Assembly (NCBI GenBank): GCA_917880885.1
Contig: OU862934.1
Span: 32,720,734 to 32,784,733, forward strand
Length of the DNA: 64,000 nucleotides
Reading direction: 5' to 3'
Source: Limnephilus marmoratus
Taxonomy: Eukaryota; Arthropoda; Insecta; Trichoptera; Limnephilidae
Shown here in pieces: positions 22,201-31,201 of this stretch (position 1 is the stretch's first letter; each line of letters begins with the position of its first letter). Under the pieces are notes generated by a model that saw only the letters and a program-made list of their open reading frames with translations, did no database searches and was not told the origin of the DNA. The position numbers and the translations under genes were made by a program.

Positions 22201-22481
22201 TTAAATACTAGAAAATACAACGAGACGTAAAATAAGTCGGATAGTTTTAAAAACAATAACAAACCTGGAGGTGGTGTGTCATTATCGACTGGCGAAAATT
22301 TGGAGCCTTGTAAATCGCTCCTCAGATCGCTCATGGAATCGGAAGCTTGCGGCAGGGTGTAGCCAGAAGTGTGGACGGCTTCCACGTCCAATCTTGCGCT
22401 TCCATCACGACCATGGTTATTGTGAACAGGAGAATATTCCTGAAAAGAGAGTAGCTCTCCAGTCACCGGATTGTTCGCCAT
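13264..22481 (-). CDS. YIPF1/2-like: YIPF1/YIPF2-like Yip1-domain membrane protein
   Basis: Four minus-strand exons: 22481-22265 (ATG at 22481-22479), 20737-20556, 18485-18285 and 13611-13264 (TAG at 13266-13264). All introns are GT-AG and phases match (1, 0, 0), giving 315 residues, the usual length for YIPF1/2. The N-terminus (about 120 residues) is polar with a PPP stretch at the exon 1 end; exon 2 has FWTVEYYQKYFDV and the hallmark PDMYGPFWI. Five hydrophobic segments lie at about 125-145, 163-187, 208-230, 236-258 and 267-290, with AISGNIVNYL and the CVYGYSIFIYIP block of Yip1 family members. Relatives are multi-pass proteins of Golgi/late-Golgi membranes that bind Rab GTPases and act in vesicle traffic (family knowledge). 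Introns of 1.8, 2.1 and 4.7 kb are packed with transposons. An A-rich AATAAA complement (TTTATT) near 13118 could be the polyadenylation signal. Confidence 0.92.
13612..13992. other. Intron 3 segment, possible LTR-like repeat
   Basis: GC-richer block 13670-13870 followed by AATAAACTTGAAGTATTGTAACG near 13930-13955, which has an LTR-like layout (polyadenylation signal near the end), but no terminal duplication or second copy is seen in the window. Left unclassified. Confidence 0.3.
13993..14458 (+). mobile_element. Non-autonomous Helitron (family A)
   Basis: Complete copy: 5' TCTATATAAATAAAAATGAA, 3' CAACGCATGCCGGGAACCAG then CTAGT at 14458. The interior shares the AACTTCCGAACAACTGCACC and CAAATTGGATAATTC segments with the inverted copy at 58317-58692. 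The purine tract (14215-14405) precedes the 3' end. Lies in intron 3 of the YIPF gene. Confidence 0.88.
14556..14607 (+). repeat. 14-bp tandem repeat
   Basis: Three and a half copies of AGCAGACCATAGTT. Confidence 0.9.
14697..15984 (-). mobile_element. SINE-like element S, copy 5, split by a LINE
   Basis: In minus-strand order the S head (GGAGGCGAGTACGGGTACTG, ends 15977-15953) stops at GCCGCCC, a LINE follows, and the S middle resumes at about 14757 with GTCCGTCACTTCTGGACACA and the CCTACCCACCC block to 14697. About 200 bp of S between the two parts is missing, so a deletion accompanied or followed the insertion. Confidence 0.6.
14758..15952 (-). mobile_element. 5'-truncated CR1/Jockey-group LINE
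   Basis: The frame is open from the S head at 15982 to 14960. It starts inside the palm (FEKAFDKVDHDILLKKL), then SGIPQGSNLGPLFF, an intact LLFADDIKLF catalytic box, and thumb segments ending VRSILEYSSIIWAP and FMRYLYMREY. Upstream endonuclease is absent. The 3' UTR ends in AAAAAATAAATAAA. Reading continuity without stops suggests a fairly recent insertion. Confidence 0.85.
16001..16367 (+). mobile_element. Non-autonomous Helitron (family A-like)
   Basis: Starts TCCATACTAATATTATAAAT and ends TTGCAACGCATGGCGGATAC then CAGCTACT. A short purine tract lies at 16200-16310. The 5' end differs from copies at 13993 and 58692, so this is a related subfamily. Confidence 0.7.
16400..17263. mobile_element. 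hAT-type element with 8-bp TSD
   Basis: Flanked by AGTATAGC at 16392-16399 and 17264-17271. Inverted ends TAGAGACACTGATTCATAGC and, from the right, TAGAGACACTGATTCATCGC. The interior has a 79-codon minus-strand frame (17141-16905) with a KSSVKLASHMLNR stretch that I do not recognise, ending next to a perfect 19-bp hairpin at about 16881-16925 (TTGGAGCAAGCCTACTTTT arm). Probably a non-autonomous or decayed hAT. Confidence 0.85.
17500..18216 (+). mobile_element. Broken LINE reverse transcriptase C-terminus (RTE-like)
   Basis: Same family as 1044-1675. The frame at 17500-17560 (VDEFVYLGSMF) is broken by a short insertion that contains a perfect 12-bp hairpin (TGTTTACCAGAG, 17559-17586). It then resumes as 17638-18216 with VLVPTLMYDSEAWNWQRK, EMRSLRRMYG, LRWFGHVERM and HPRKTWHDQVNQIL. 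No catalytic FADD; dead copy. Lies in intron 3 of the YIPF gene, opposite strand. Confidence 0.85.
18729..19116. mobile_element. Foldback MITE with TA target site
   Basis: TA at 18727-18728 and 19117-19118. Long inverted arms begin TACAGGGTGTAACAGAACGT and TACAGGGTGTAACAGGACGT and continue through CCCGAGGGATTTTAACCA and GTCTCCGGTGAC, about 110 bp each side. The centre is T- and A-run rich. TA duplication fits a Tc1/mariner-type mobiliser. A second, split copy spans 28600-30825. Confidence 0.85.
19119..19749. other. Intron 2 of YIPF, no gene
   Basis: AT-rich. Around 19485-19605 AAGTAAAACTTCACT and GAAGTTTTACTTC are inverted partners about 110 bp apart, suggesting a small MITE, not delimited. 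Confidence 0.35.
19754..20422. mobile_element. TTAA-MITE M1, uninterrupted copy
   Basis: TTAA at 19750-19753 and 20423-20426, ends CCCCTCCGAATTT and, inverted, CCCCTCCGCAACG. Inverted relative to 2250-3309. Reads AGCTTTAATTGTGAAGC (complement orientation) where M2 is inserted in the other copy, giving the empty site. Lies in intron 2 of the YIPF gene. Confidence 0.9.
20793..21430. repeat. Repeat cluster in YIPF intron 1
   Basis: TTCGGAACAAAYGTCAACGG followed by TTAATACGCACTTTTTT occurs at about 20963 and 21141, and its complement (CCGTTGACGTTTGTTCCGAA) at 21307. A small inverted-repeat element at about 20957-21335 is therefore likely. Flanks carry the GGGGAAGAGGAAGGTAGGGA and GCGATACTGAGAGTATC segments that also occur at 4740-5060. 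Confidence 0.5.
21510..21700. repeat. tRNA-like SINE fragments
   Basis: On + at 21522-21543 a T-arm-like CTGGGTTCGAGTCCCAG followed by TTGCGACCA (B box). On - at about 21693-21640, TGATTGAGCGGTGAGGCTCT resembles an A-box region. Neither forms a complete cloverleaf. I read them as broken pieces of tRNA-derived SINEs, not tRNA genes. Confidence 0.4.
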
Positions 22482-22600
22482 CTTTTATTATACGTCAAAT
22501 GTTATTGTCATAGATAAAATGGGGCAGAAATACTGTCATCGATAGTGCTGCCATGTTAAAAAATGTGATGTTCACCGCTGCTTTTTTATCGATTTTAATC
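22482..22600 (-). promoter_or_regulatory. Putative promoter of the YIPF-like gene
   Basis: Immediately upstream of the ATG. Two words close to the insect DRE motif TATCGATA are present: ATCGATAG at 22538-22545 and TATCGAT at 22587-22593. DRE-type promoters are common at housekeeping genes in insects (family knowledge). No TATA box at a convincing distance. Start site not determinable here. Confidence 0.35.
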
Positions 22601-22714
22601 AACGGGTAAGTACTGTACTTAATTTTGTCGTACAATCAAATTTATGATTCTGCTTTCACATTGTACATAATAATACGTGTGCGTTTGCTCTTTGTATTCG
22701 TATATTTCGTATAG

Positions 22715-22801
22715 TCACCGGGTATCACCCCCCCCTTCGGGGGTGGAACCCGGGGCGAGCCTAGCACCAAAAACCTGCGGAGCTGGTTTTTAACTGCTAG
22801 T
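22715..22801 (+). mobile_element. Helitron 3' end (family C)
   Basis: GCGAGCCTAGCACCAAAAAC, CTGCGGAGCTGG and a terminal TTTTTAACTGCTAGT at 22801. The same end is at 46696-46772. The body upstream is not identifiable. Confidence 0.6.
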
Positions 22802-22898
22802 ATAAATATAAAAATGAATTTTTCTTTGTTTGTCCCTTATGAACCCCTAAACTGTACATCAGATGTGTTGAAACTTTGGAGTTTTGATGTGCGCATGC

Positions 22899-24321
22899 CA
22901 GGGCCGTAGCCAGAGTTAAATTTAAGATAGGGCAGTGGTAATTACAGGTAGGGCGCAAGCAAAATGTTCTGATCTGGGTCGGGCGGGGGGAACTCTGGGC
23001 GGCACTTTTAAGGCGTTTTACTTTTATATCTTGTTAAAATTTTAATCATTTCTTTCATATTTTTGTTGCATATATGATTCAGACCGATTGAAATGGGCAC
23101 GGAATTTTTCATTACTTATTCTTTAACAAACCTGGGGAATCCCCTTTCTTCAAATGAATGTATAATAATGTCGTCTTGATAACTGCAGCGACTGGCAATA
23201 CCGTCCGGGTCGAATTTTGTTTTGTGCTTGGATTTTTTATGACTAATATTCAGTGAGAATGAGTGAGAGAGGTCCGTGGGCGATGCAGGACAATTCTAAG
23301 AAAGTTTCATGGATCGTCACGTGTTCCAATGGATCATCAAACCATCCATGTGTTCCAAGTACAAAAGTAAGAGGAAAACCATTTTCTTGTTCTGGGTGTA
23401 GTATCTGAGCTTAAGCTGAGACTTAGCAGATTAACTCCTGGGTTAAAACCAATTTCATGTTCCGAATGATCTGTCAAAATTCCAGTAGCGGATTAATCTG
23501 CTGACACATTTCAAAGAAAACCGTTCTAATATTTCAAGTGGAGTTAAAATTTTTATTTCAAACCATTCCACGAAATTCATAATTCGTAGGAAAACCATAC
23601 TACGCATTATATGAGAGTAATACTAATTAAATCTGTGGACACGCAAGCAGATTCACTCTTAATTTAAAACCAGTTTTGTGATCAGAATGTAAATTGCCAG
23701 TTGTGGATTCATCTGCTGACACATTTTGAAGGAAAAAGTTCTCTTATTCGAAGTGAATTGGAAGTTATCCACCACATACCCACCCGGTGTAAGTAACAGA
23801 AGGTTACTATTTAACGAGGACTCTTTTTTTTATAGAACGACCCTACAATTATAATTAACTAAAACTAGACCCCTATCGTCCCTGCATACATTGTTAGCGA
23901 GCACTATGCAAGTGCTTGATCTGATGACAAACCGTTTAGGTAGTATGGAGAAGGCCCGAAGATGTCGATCTAGGGATTGGTTTATTTATGATTCAACCGT
24001 TAATTAACATCCCCAAACTGTTTGGGAATTCTCCCTAAGCAGTGATTGCAATACGCGCAGTCTCCCACCACTTACTTCAATTCCATCTATGGGCAGAATA
24101 AAGAATTGATATAATTTGATTCTTTAGTTAATTCGAAGCTGTTTAGTTAGATGTCGCTATGCTACACTAATAGTAGTATTTTTTTTCAATCATGTCAAAC
24201 AATGAACAAACGGTTTACTAGTATATTATCATAGTCGATGGTATTTCTTAAGGTAGGGCACAGGTATTTTAAGGTAGGGCATTGCCCCCTAATGTCCCCC
24301 CCCCCCCTAGCTACGGCCCTG
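22899..24321. mobile_element. 1.4-kb hAT-type element with 8-bp TSD
   Basis: GCGCATGC at 22891-22898 and 24322-24329 flanks ends CAGGGCCGTAGCCAG and, inverted, CAGGGCCGTAGCTAG. CAGGG-type ends and an 8-bp duplication are diagnostic of hAT. No transposase motif is readable; frames are short. GCAGATTAA- and CTGCTGACACATTT-like words repeat internally (about 23425, 23500, 23650, 23715). The surrounding sequence (22802-22890 and 24322-24480) looks like one pre-existing Helitron-like sequence. Confidence 0.88.
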
Positions 24322-24507
24322 GCGCATGCCCGCGATGGTTTCTATATTATACATATTATATACTCGCTTTTTTATATAAATTACATAACGTTAGAGTTTA
24401 CCAATAGGAACCTTTGGGGGCGTGCGCACATCAATAGTATAGAAAATAATGACGCGACGAAACTTTGGTGAATTGTTGTGCGTACGCCGAAGGTTCCTAT
24501 TTTTTTT

Positions 24508-24922
24508 TAGCTCCACACAGGAGGCCTCAAAAAATCAATTTCCCTCAGGGCCTAAGTCATCTTAGGGGATGCTGTGTGGAGGTTTTTTTAAGGAAAGGAA
24601 GGAGAGGAAGTTCTGGGAAGGAAATAGGGATGAGGGGTGGGTAGGAATCTGAGACTCAATGTATCCAGGAGTGACGAACATATGAATCCATCCCTCCAAC
24701 TGCAGTGCAAGGCGATTAGTCGAGATATTCTGACTGGAGGATAAAAGATCTCCCTCAACCAGTCTCTCTCTCGATCCTGTTCACCATGCAGTAGGTGGGC
24801 AGATATATCGGCCGCCAAGACCTGGACAAACTTCATTCCATGAACCCGGGCACCCCTGCTAAGTCACCAAACGTAGCGATATATGGTTTCCGGGGCTGCG
24901 GTACCCATACCCGCTTCCCAAA
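24508..24922 (-). mobile_element. SINE-like element S, copy 3
   Basis: Complete minus-strand copy from GGAAGCGGGTATGGGTACCG (head near 24920) to the 3' double hairpin (CCACACAGCATCC, GGCCCTGAGGGAAATT, GAGGCCTCCTGTGTGGAGCT) at 24508. Confidence 0.75.
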
Positions 24923-24959
24923 TTGTGTATGCATATCTCGTCCTATATATGCTGTTAAG

Positions 24960-25176
24960 CGCTGACGTTACGCAATTTATATAAACAAATTGCAATAAGT
25001 GCAGGTTTAGCGGCAGGAAAGGAAGGAGTGGAGGGGGAAGGCGGAGAAGGTGAAGAGTGATCGCGGGGCAGAAATGGGAGGCGGACGGGGAACGGGGACG
25101 AATGCGAAAGAATACACAGGGAGAAACAATTTGTTTATTTAGATGGCATTGCAACGCATGCCTGGGACTCGCTAGT
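24960..25176 (+). mobile_element. Helitron 3' part (family A)
   Basis: Purine tract 25010-25125, then GAAACAATTTGTTTATTTAG and TGCAACGCATGCCTGGGACT with CTAGT at 25176. The 5' end is not found; truncated or diverged. Confidence 0.65.
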
Positions 25177-25225
25177 TATTTTATTATCTCTGTGAGACAG
25201 TTTTTCGCAAAACAAAATCGGAAAA

Positions 25226-26908
25226 TAATTCTCCTCAGGGCCCTTGTCATCTTTGGATGCTGTGTGGAGAGTATTTTTAGAAAACACATGAGAAGAAGTT
25301 ATGAGAAGGAAAAAGGTATGAGGGGTGGGTAGGAATCTTGGGACAGTGTAAAGAAGTGACGGACGTATGAATCCATCCCTTCCACTGTGGTGCAAGAGAG
25401 TTTCCTGCTGGAGAGATCAAAAGGTCTCTCTCAACCGGCAGATACCCCGATAACCCAGGTACCCCTGCTAAGTCACCAAACGTAATTAACCTCTTTTATT
25501 TATTTATTTATTTATTATTTAAACGCCCGTACATAGGGCTATTACATACATAATACAGGTGTATTGAACATTTACAAACATTATACATATATATATAGAA
25601 TAACATACAGTACATACATACATACGATGCATATTAGTACAACAAATATTTATCATTTTTTCAAACATATCAGTTACATAAATAACTAGTTATTTTTGCT
25701 TTGATGCAAGACGGTGAGGTTTTGAAAATATCGAAAAGGTCTGTATACGTATTGGCAGTTCGGTGAAAACGCACTAGCGGTGAATGATAGGAATAGTTAG
25801 TGCTATGATTGTCACTGTGGAAAAGGTGGTGGAGTCGAGTTGGTTTAACAGGGACACGAATATTTATAACACTTAACATTTGAGGGCAGTCTATGAGATT
25901 GTTCAGTAATTTAAAAAGTATAAGAATGTCATTAATAGTACGCCGGGTAGAAAGTAGTGGTAGGTTTAGATCAGACATTAATGCATTGTAGCGGATTTCA
26001 ATTACAGGCTGTCTCAATTTGAATTGAACGTATCGAAGAAATTTTCTTTGAACTCTCTCCAAACGGTGTAAGTTATAGGTATAAATCGGAGACCATACAG
26101 GAGATGCATAGTCCAGCTGCGATCTTACAAGAGAGCAGTAAAGTAGCTTAATTGACTCAATGTTTTGAAAAGTCCTTGTGTTACGTATTACAAAACCTAG
26201 AATTTGCATGGCCTTATTGGAAATTGTTTCACAGTGACGATCAAATGCAAGTTTCCGGTCAAAGATAACACCAAGGTCTTTGATAAATGGTACTAAAGCA
26301 ATTTCATTATTGTTAATTAAATACGATGTAGATATTGGAATCCGTGAACGGTAAAAACACATGTGGAAACATTTTTTTACGTTTAGGAATAATTTATTTA
26401 TTTCACACCAGCTAGCAAGTCTATCTAAATTTTGCTGAAGGATAAGTGCATCATTTAAACATTTTATAATCTTAAAAAGCTTTAGGTCATCTGCGAATAG
26501 AATGAATTTGACATTATCGAAACATAAAGATAGATCATTTATAAATAAAATGAAGAGAAGTGGGCCCAGATGAGAGCCTTGAGGAACTCCCGAAGTTACT
26601 TTAAATTTATACGAAAATTTATTATTTAATTTTACCATGAGTTCACGGTTACAGAGGTAACTATTCAACCATTTTAGGAATGATCCATGTATACCAAGGG
26701 CTTGCAGTTTCGCGAGAAGGATATTAATATTTACTTTATCAAAGGCTTTTGAAAAGTCAGTATATATTGAATCTACTTGTGCATGAGACGTGAAAGCTTC
26801 ACAGATATAGTGTTCATATAATAGAAGATTGGTGTGACCTATGGCTGGGGTATTGGTTATCCAATAAACGGTTCCCGGGCAGCGGTACCCGTACCCGCCT
26901 CCCAAACT
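25226..26908 (-). mobile_element. SINE-like element S, copy 4, split by a LINE
   Basis: Minus-strand S head 26908-26823 (GGAGGCGGGTACGGGTACCG through CCATAGGTCACACC) and S remainder 25490-25226 (TTACGTTTGGTGACTTAGCA through the hairpin). Only about 10 bp of S is missing between the halves, which makes simple insertion of the LINE into S the best reading. Confidence 0.75.
25495..26822 (-). mobile_element. 5'-truncated CR1/Jockey-group LINE inside S
   Basis: Open frame 26905-25670 (411 codons, reading through the S head) contains YTDFSKAFDKVNINILLAKL, SGVPQGSHLGPLLF, an intact LFADDLKLFK catalytic box and thumb segments LVRSQLDYASPVWSP and RVQRKFLRYV. Endonuclease is absent by 5' truncation. 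The 3' UTR ends in an (AAAT)n tail at about 25493-25531. No internal stop, so a young copy. Confidence 0.88.
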
Positions 26909-27215
26909 GAAAATCTAATAAATCAATGTTTAGACTGAAACGACCGTTGTGCCCAATCCTACTGATCAAGTGTTGAGCCGATATTTTGGCTCAACACTCC
27001 TCAAATGCACAAATACGCTCTTCCCAACGCAATTCTCCGACCAACAGGCGAAACGAGCGTCACTAAACAAATCACTTAGCTGATCGGAGACTCGGATTGA
27101 ACGATCGAAAACTTGGGAACAACGGCCGAAAGTATCCAGGCACAAGTTTTCCACTAATTTTGTAGCTAATTTATTTTATTGAATAAATGAATTTTTATTT
27201 TGTTGTTGTGATCCT
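26909..27215. other. Intergenic with an 11-bp perfect hairpin
   Basis: AGTGTTGAGCC at 26969-26979 pairs with its complement at 26988-26998 around an 8-base loop. The rest has no recognisable gene. Confidence 0.5.
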
Positions 27216-27845
27216 GAAATAAAATTAAAATAAAATTAATTAATAAAATAAAATTACGAGGGCTAATATCTAATTGTTGTGATCCTGATAATTTAAAATT
27301 ACGAGGGCTAATATCTAATTGTTGTGATCCTGATAATATAAAATTACGAGGGCTAATATCTAATTGTTGTGATCCTGATAATTTAAAATTACGATGGCTA
27401 ATATCTAATTGTTGTGATCCAGATAATTTAAAATTACGAGGGCTAATATCTAATTGTTGTGATCCTGATAATATAAAATTACGAGGGCTAATATCTAATT
27501 GTTGTGATCCTGATAATTTAAAATTACGAGGGCTAATATCTAATTGTTGTGATCCTGATAATTTAAAATTACGAGGGCTAATATCTAATTGTTGTGATCC
27601 TGATAATATAAAATTACGAGGGCTAATATCTAATTGTTGTGATCCTGATAATTTAAAATTACGAGGGCTAATATCTAATTGTTGTGATCCTGATAATTTA
27701 AAATTACGAGGGCTAATATCTAATTGTTGTGATCCTGATAATTTAAAATTACGAGGGCTAATATCTAATTGTTGTGATCCTGATAATTTAAAATTACGAG
27801 GGGTAATATCTAATTGTTGTGATCCTGATAATATAAAATTACTTT
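27216..27845 (+). repeat. 45-bp satellite, about 13 copies
   Basis: Tandem unit starting AAATTACGAGGGCTAATATC and continuing TAATTGTTGTGATCC with a TGATAATTT/TGATAATAT end; period exactly 45 bp (starts at 27251, 27296, 27341 and so on to 27836). Two sequence variants differ at the TTTA/TATA position. Units are nearly identical, so expansion is recent. Not CRISPR: there are no unique spacers. Confidence 0.95.
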
Positions 27846-28599
27846 AAATATAATCAGCTTTGAAATTAATTTTTTTTTCTTTATCATTGATAATGATGAT
27901 ATATTATAAAGACAGGTGTTAAAAGACGTATTTGACTTACTTTAAGAAGAAGCCGTACTAAATAATGCAAAATCATACAAAATCATATGTTTTTGTTTTG
28001 AAAATTTGATCGCTTAGGAGTAATAGATGCTTTGTAGAACATATCTTGGCCCTTAAAATATCGGTCAGTTTTTTATGTCTTTTAATAAGCCTAGAAAAAA
28101 ATAAAGTATTAGGTCCATAAAAATCACTTTCAAGTGCAACCTCTCCTACTTATAAACTCCTTTTCGGGTATGGTTTTATTGTTTAGTGTGGAAAATTCAG
28201 TTTCTTTTATAATAATCGCAAAAAAATATATATTTACGCCCGAACTTCACAAAATTCATTCTCTCGTTGTTATTTTTGACATTAATCAATACAGCCCACA
28301 CTCGAATTTGGATTCTTAAAGTGACCCTTATGCCATGGGCACAAAAACCATGCACTTGGCACACCCATTTCGAATCAGTTACGCCCCGGCCGGAGCGGGG
28401 AACAGACGTGTGAAATCAATTTTGAATTTCGTTGTTATTACAGTAAACAATGCGTAAAAAAGGAGTTAATGTTTTTTACAGCCTTTACGAAATCAACCTG
28501 TTAAAAAAATTCTCAAATACGTTTTCCAACCTTTTCAATAGCTTTTTATCAAGTATTTTTAAACGCATGGGGGCGTGAATTCCGATATCGATTTTTTCC
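27846..28599. other. Intergenic, no gene recognised
   Basis: AT-rich; no frame with recognisable motifs, no clear element termini. Confidence 0.4.
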
Positions 28600-29168
28600 T
28601 GGACTATTGGATCGCCTGACATTATTTGGAGTAAAATGAGAACGAAATTTTTATCTCCGGTGACATTTTTGATTTTTTTTTCACTTAAAACATTTTAAAA
28701 AATCAGTATGTATTGACAGGACAGGTCGGGGTGAGGTAACTCGGTAACTAGGTAACAGGTAACTCGGGAGGTAACTCGGTCGAGTGACCATGTGATGGCA
28801 TGTGGAAGGGTGTTTGAAGTGAATACTTCTTTAGCACCATTGTGATTTGAAACTCGATGAAACGGAAATAAGCGACACCAAAAAGAGACAAACACATACA
28901 TCTATAGGATTTTGCCTGCGAGATAATGAGATAGACAGATCAGCGTCCTCTTTCTGCGGTGCTTCGTAGAATAAAATGTAAAATAAGTTTTTAAACTTGG
29001 TAACAATCTTATTTATTTGTTTGTTTGTTCGTATTTTATGCGCTGCATACCGTTCATCCGATTGCGATGAAACTTTGGTAATTTGTTGTGCGCACGCCCG
29101 CAAAGGTTATAGGCTATATATAATGACTAGGTGACCCGGACACGCGTTGCTGTGGCTAACTAAATGCA

Positions 29169-29505
29169 ATTTGGGAGGCGGGAATGGGTACCGCCGCCCC
29201 GGGAACCTTTATTGGATAACCAACACCTCTGCCATAGGTCACCCCAAGTGGTTCGCTACGTTTGGTGATTTAGCAGGGGTGTCCGGGTTCATGGGGTGAG
29301 GTTTGTCTAGGTCTTGGAGGCGGATGACCAGGACATACTGAACCCCAGATTCCTACCCACCCCTTAAACCCTTTTCCTTCCCAGAACTCTCCTCTCCTTC
29401 CTTTCTTTAAAACACCCTCCACACATCATCCCCAAAGATGACATAGGCCCTGAGGGAAATTATTTTCCTCAGGGCCTCCTGTGTGGAGCTCGTGTAAAAA
29501 AAAAC
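29169..29505 (+). mobile_element. SINE-like element S, copy 6
   Basis: Head GGGAGGCGGGAATGGGTACC, full 3' double hairpin (CTCCACACATCATCC, GGCCCTGAGG, CCTCAGGGCC, CTGTGTGGAG) and terminal CTCGTG plus A run at 29495-29503. Inserted in a Helitron. Confidence 0.8.
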
Positions 29506-29566
29506 GCTATCTACTGGATGGTTATTTAACCTTTATAACCACCGCCATCTTTGAGTTTACCGCGAA

Positions 29567-29771
29567 CAAGGGCGGATTCAGGGGGGGGGGTCATGGGGGT
29601 CATGACCCCCTCCTGGGCTGGGTCCAGGACCTAGGTGGACCTACTTTTTATTGTATCTATTATTATCAAAATTAAATTATAACTTCTTGTGACTTCACCA
29701 CGACTATGTGACCCCCCCCTGACGCTATGTGACCCCCCCCCCCCCTGGCGTCAAAGCTGGATCCGCCCTTG
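29567..29771. mobile_element. 205-bp hAT MITE with 8-bp TSD
   Basis: ACCGCGAA at 29559-29566 and 29772-29779 flanks CAAGGGCGGATTCAG and, inverted, CAAGGGCGGATCCAG. Subterminal G and C runs. It interrupts the CGCGAA of the Helitron D second head. Confidence 0.9.
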
Positions 29772-30279
29772 ACCGCGAAGAGACAGACAGACAGACGCCG
29801 CGGAGGACTTTAGTTTATAATACGTAGAGATGGTGCGAAAGATTATAATAATGTGCATGAATTGCTTGAGGTAATCCGTCTAAATAACTTTCCAATTACC
29901 GATTTGTCCGTGACGACAAGAAGATAGAATGGGTATAGTAAGCTATCTGTAAAAGATAGATATATGACATCGCGGACATAAAAGAGGAATATTCCACCAC
30001 GCATTTTTTTGTTATATCTCAAAGGGATCAGGCAGTGTTTTCGATGAAAGCTACCAGGCGACTTGACTTTTTTCGACACTTCTAACAATTATCGTTATGT
30101 TTCAACTAATTTACACAAATCCTTGACAAATTCTATACCTAAACCTTCCTCGTGAAACATTCTATCTACTGGTGAAAAGCGCATGAAAATCCGTTCAGTA
30201 GTTTTTTAGTTTATCGCAAACAGACAGACAGACAGACGGACGACGCGGAGGACTTTAATTTATAATATGTAGAGATGTA

Positions 30280-30553
30280 GAGAAAGCTGTGGCGTTATTA
30301 AATTTGTATAAATGAAAATGTGTGAATTTCATATATTTTAGCGGCAAGGAGGAAAGGAAGGAGGCGTAGGGGAAAGGGAAGGTGGGGTTCATGGGATAGG
30401 TGATGAGAGAGGGGAAAGGCGGGGAAGATGGAAGCGGAAAGCTGGACGGGAAAGGGAGTCGGGAGGTGAACGGGGACGCATGGGAAAGGCCATGCAGGAA
30501 GAATCAATTTATTTCTATGAATGGCATTGCAACGCATGCCGAGTACCAGCTAA
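30280..30553 (+). mobile_element. Helitron 3' part (family A)
   Basis: AATTTGTATAAATGAAAATG, a purine tract 30340-30495, then ATTGCAACGCATGCCGAGTA with CCAGCTAA at the end. Close to 16140-16367; 5' truncated by the adjacent Helitron. Confidence 0.65.
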
Positions 30554-30825
30554 TATTGTAATAAATAAACCCTACAATTATCTTACTCATACTCTGCATT
30601 CGTCTCATTCTCTTGGAGTTTAGTCTTCTGAAATTTTCACTTCCACCGCGTGTGAATTGCTGATTTTTTTTTGTTTGGTTTTGAAGAAAAATTAATTAAA
30701 AAAAAATACATGAAAAAGTCACAGGACAACAACAGGATTTTATTAACATTTTTAACTCCGAATAACGTCAGAAATCACTGGTTAAAATAAGTCAAGTACG
30801 TCCCTTATCCCGCTGTACATATAAG

Positions 30826-31196
30826 ACGGGAGAGCCTATTAAAGAAATTACATTCTCATGTCAGTAAATTTTTCACTAGGTTACTGACACTACAGTCATA
30901 TCCTTTGTCTTGTAATAGCGGTGTTCGCAAGTACATAATTAGATATTATAATGAAATATTACATTTAAATACATTCCTAGTTAAATTATAATTCAGCATT
31001 TACTTACCCCGCAGCATAAAGAGAAATTAGAACATAAATACAGCACTAGATTCACGGGCAACGACGGGTTAATAGTTCCGAAATTTAACAATAAGTACGG
31101 ACAGAGAACTTTTTTTTTTCATAAGTTTTTATTCCAGTAAAAAATAAAATAACATTTCCACTTACTTAACTAGAATATTGAATTATGTACTTTGTA
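30826..31196. other. Intergenic, no gene recognised
   Basis: AT-rich flank of the BEL element. The last bases before 31197 supply the CATTG target. Confidence 0.4.
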
Positions 31197-31201
31197 CATT
31201 G

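Larger units (their letters stand above)
29126..30275 (-). mobile_element. Helitron family D with two 5' ends
   Basis: Minus-strand 5' end TCTCTACATATTATAAATTA at 30275, a second 5' end TCTCTACGTATTATAAACTA at about 29830, and the 3' end TGTCCGGGTCACCTAGT at 29126. The same two-heads, one-tail layout occurs at 52847-53506, with shared interior (CATAAAAGAGGAATATTCC). The tail region carries S copy 6 and a hAT MITE. Confidence 0.75.
28600..30825. mobile_element. Foldback MITE (TA type) split by about 1.8 kb
   Basis: The left arm with ATCTCCGGTGACATTTTTGA at about 28650 and the right arm with AAAAAGTCACAGGACAAC, AATCACTGGTTAAAATAAGT and CCCGCTGTACA at about 30710-30820 match the two arms of 18729-19116. 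Between them (about 28815-30655) lie a Helitron, an S copy, a hAT MITE and a second Helitron. The CATGTGGAAGG edge and the later TTTTTTTTTGTTTGGTTTTG edge correspond to adjacent positions of the intact copy. Confidence 0.65.

Noticed and set aside
25670..26905. The idea that the GGGYGYRCPG head is the true N-terminus of the LINE protein
   Set aside because: The same head occurs in stand-alone S copies, and S sequence resumes at the other side of the LINE, so the head is target sequence read through by chance.
27216..27845. Regular repeats that could suggest a CRISPR-like array
   Set aside because: The whole 45-bp unit is repeated with no unique spacers and the context is eukaryotic; it is a satellite.
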